Origin: Acidobacteriota bacterium
Lineage (GTDB): Bacteria > Acidobacteriota > Terriglobia > Terriglobales > Acidobacteriaceae
Reading direction: 5' to 3'
DNA: 7,530 nucleotides
NCBI GenBank assembly: GCA_021778875.1
Contig: JAJYBT010000099.1
Location: 1-7,530 of the forward strand
Of the stretch, positions 6,725-7,530 are shown in pieces. A model generated the notes under the pieces. That model was not told the origin of the DNA. It searched no databases and was given only the letters and a program-made list of their open reading frames with translations. The translations under genes were made by a program, and so were the position numbers. How positions within the stretch are numbered: the stretch's first letter is position 1; the number at the start of each line of letters is the position of its first letter.

Positions 6725-7530
6725 TTATCGCCTGGCGCGCGCTGGGGTTTTTGCTGGTGAAGAGGTGCGGCGCGGCTGGCCCGCAACGCCAGCAGAGGAG
6801 GCGCGCACGATCAGCTTCGGTTCCAGGCGAATCTGTTTTGCGGTGGCGATGCGTTTGCCGACGAGGTCGAGGGCGAGCTTCCCGGCCTGCTGGCCGAGTT
6901 GCGCTGTGGACTGGTCAATGGAAGAGAGCGGGATGCGCAGGTAATCGGAGTAGCGGACGTTTCCGCAGCCGATGAAGGCGATGTCGCCGGGAATGGAGAG
7001 ACCGGCTTCGATGGTGGCCTGCATGGCTCCGATGGCGGTGAGGTCGTTGTAGCAGAAGACGGCGTCGGGGTGCGGCTTGCGTTGCAGAAGCTTGAGCATG
7101 GCCTGACGGCCGACGGTCTCTCCGATCTCTTCCACTCTTGGATTCGCAATGATGTAGGGCGTGCGAACGGCGAGGCCGGCTTCGCGAAGCGCATCCTTGT
7201 AGCCGCGGAGACGGTCGGCGCCGGGCGAGAGTTCGGGGCCGGCGATGTGCGCGATTCGGCGTCTGCCGGTGTGGATGAGGTGGTGCGTGGCGAGGCGTCC
7301 GGCGGCGTAATCGTCTGTGCCGACGAAGTGGGCGTTGAGGTGCGGGAAGTTGCGGTCGACGAGGATAAAGGGCGTGCGCTGATCTTCGACGCCGTAGAAG
7401 CCGAGCAGCGTGGGCTGGCAGGAGGCGACCAGCAAAGCGTCAACGCCGCGGGCGAGGACGTTGCGAATCTCCTGCCTTTCGAGTTCGGGATCTTCCTCTG
7501 ACGAAGCGAGGATGAGTCCGTACCCGTGTT
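6725..7530 (-). CDS. LacI-family transcriptional regulator (N-terminus cut by window edge)
   Basis: A ligand-responsive repressor. The 267 visible residues cover nearly all of the periplasmic-binding-protein-like sensor domain. The reading frame is open to the right edge and begins with HGYGLILASSEEDPE, followed by the family's conserved stretches: VGTDDYAAGRLATHHLI, HTGRRRIAHIAGP, DRLRGYKDALREAGL, DAVFCYNDLTAIGAM and GLSIPGDIAFIGCGN. The helix-turn-helix and hinge, roughly the first 80-90 residues, lie outside. The usual GFDD motif is replaced by GCGN. The protein ends with a basic tail of about 25 residues rich in Arg, Pro and Ser beyond the usual LIVRASS end. It lies just upstream of MIOX on the same strand, with a LacI-type operator between, so it probably controls MIOX and the transporter. 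The inducer could be myo-inositol, a derivative or glucuronate; sequence does not tell. Confidence 0.93.
   Translation of the reverse strand, partial: HGYGLILASSEEDPELERQEIRNVLARGVDALLVASCQPTLLGFYGVEDQRTPFILVDRNFPHLNAHFVGTDDYAAGRLATHHLIHTGRRRIAHIAGPELSPGADRLRGYKDALREAGLAVRTPYIIANPRVEEIGETVGRQAMLKLLQRKPHPDAVFCYNDLTAIGAMQATIEAGLSIPGDIAFIGCGNVRYSDYLRIPLSSIDQSTAQLGQQAGKLALDLVGKRIATAKQIRLEPKLIVRASSAGVAGQPRRTSSPAKTPARARR

Noticed and set aside
6717..6733. Possible bidirectional terminator hairpin AGGCG/CGCCT between the small gene and the LacI gene
   Set aside because: Only five pairs, seven-base loop, and no T-run on either side; too weak to call.
6725..7435. TTG at 7435 as the start of the LacI gene
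   Set aside because: The same frame stays open to the right edge and encodes conserved LacI residues (GYGLILASSEEDPE) upstream of it, so the gene is truncated by the window rather than starting there.

Overview
The window looks like chromosomal DNA of a high-GC, Gram-negative soil bacterium, most likely an Acidobacteriota member of the Terriglobus/Granulicella/Edaphobacter type. This is an inference from gene content: a giant periplasmic beta-propeller histidine kinase, a bacterial myo-inositol oxygenase, a LacI regulator with an unusual GCGN core motif, and a tiny one-helix membrane protein. No rRNA or other marker gene is present to confirm it. No mobile element, CRISPR array, tRNA or rRNA was seen.

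All recognised genes except one small ORF lie on the minus strand, so transcription runs from right to left. From right to left they are: (1) a LacI-family regulator cut by the right edge, with its DNA-binding domain outside the window; (2) a 266-bp intergenic region holding a plus-strand 29-residue membrane peptide gene and a CpG-centred palindrome of LacI-operator type; (3) a complete myo-inositol oxygenase (MIOX) with all six di-iron ligands; (4) nine bases later, a DMT-superfamily sugar-type transporter with two extra C-terminal helices; (5) after a 69-bp gap containing a long inverted repeat, a DtxR/MntR-type metal-dependent regulator with a FeoA-like tail; (6) after 62 bp, a 1054-residue sensor kinase (signal peptide, two predicted beta-propellers, Y_Y_Y domain, one membrane helix, HisKA_3 and HATPase); and (7) overlapping it by ATGA, a NarL-type response regulator cut by the left edge.

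Two functional modules can be read. The first is a probable inducible uptake and oxidation unit: LacI regulator, operator, MIOX and transporter. It would import myo-inositol or a related compound and open the ring with O2 to D-glucuronate, bypassing the usual bacterial inositol dehydrogenase route. The second is a translationally coupled two-component system of the kind often linked to carbohydrate sensing. The metal regulator sits between them, and its link to either is unproven. The most interesting items are the MIOX/transporter/LacI arrangement with its operator, and the small membrane-peptide gene that diverges from the same control region. No gap of more than 300 bases lacks a gene.
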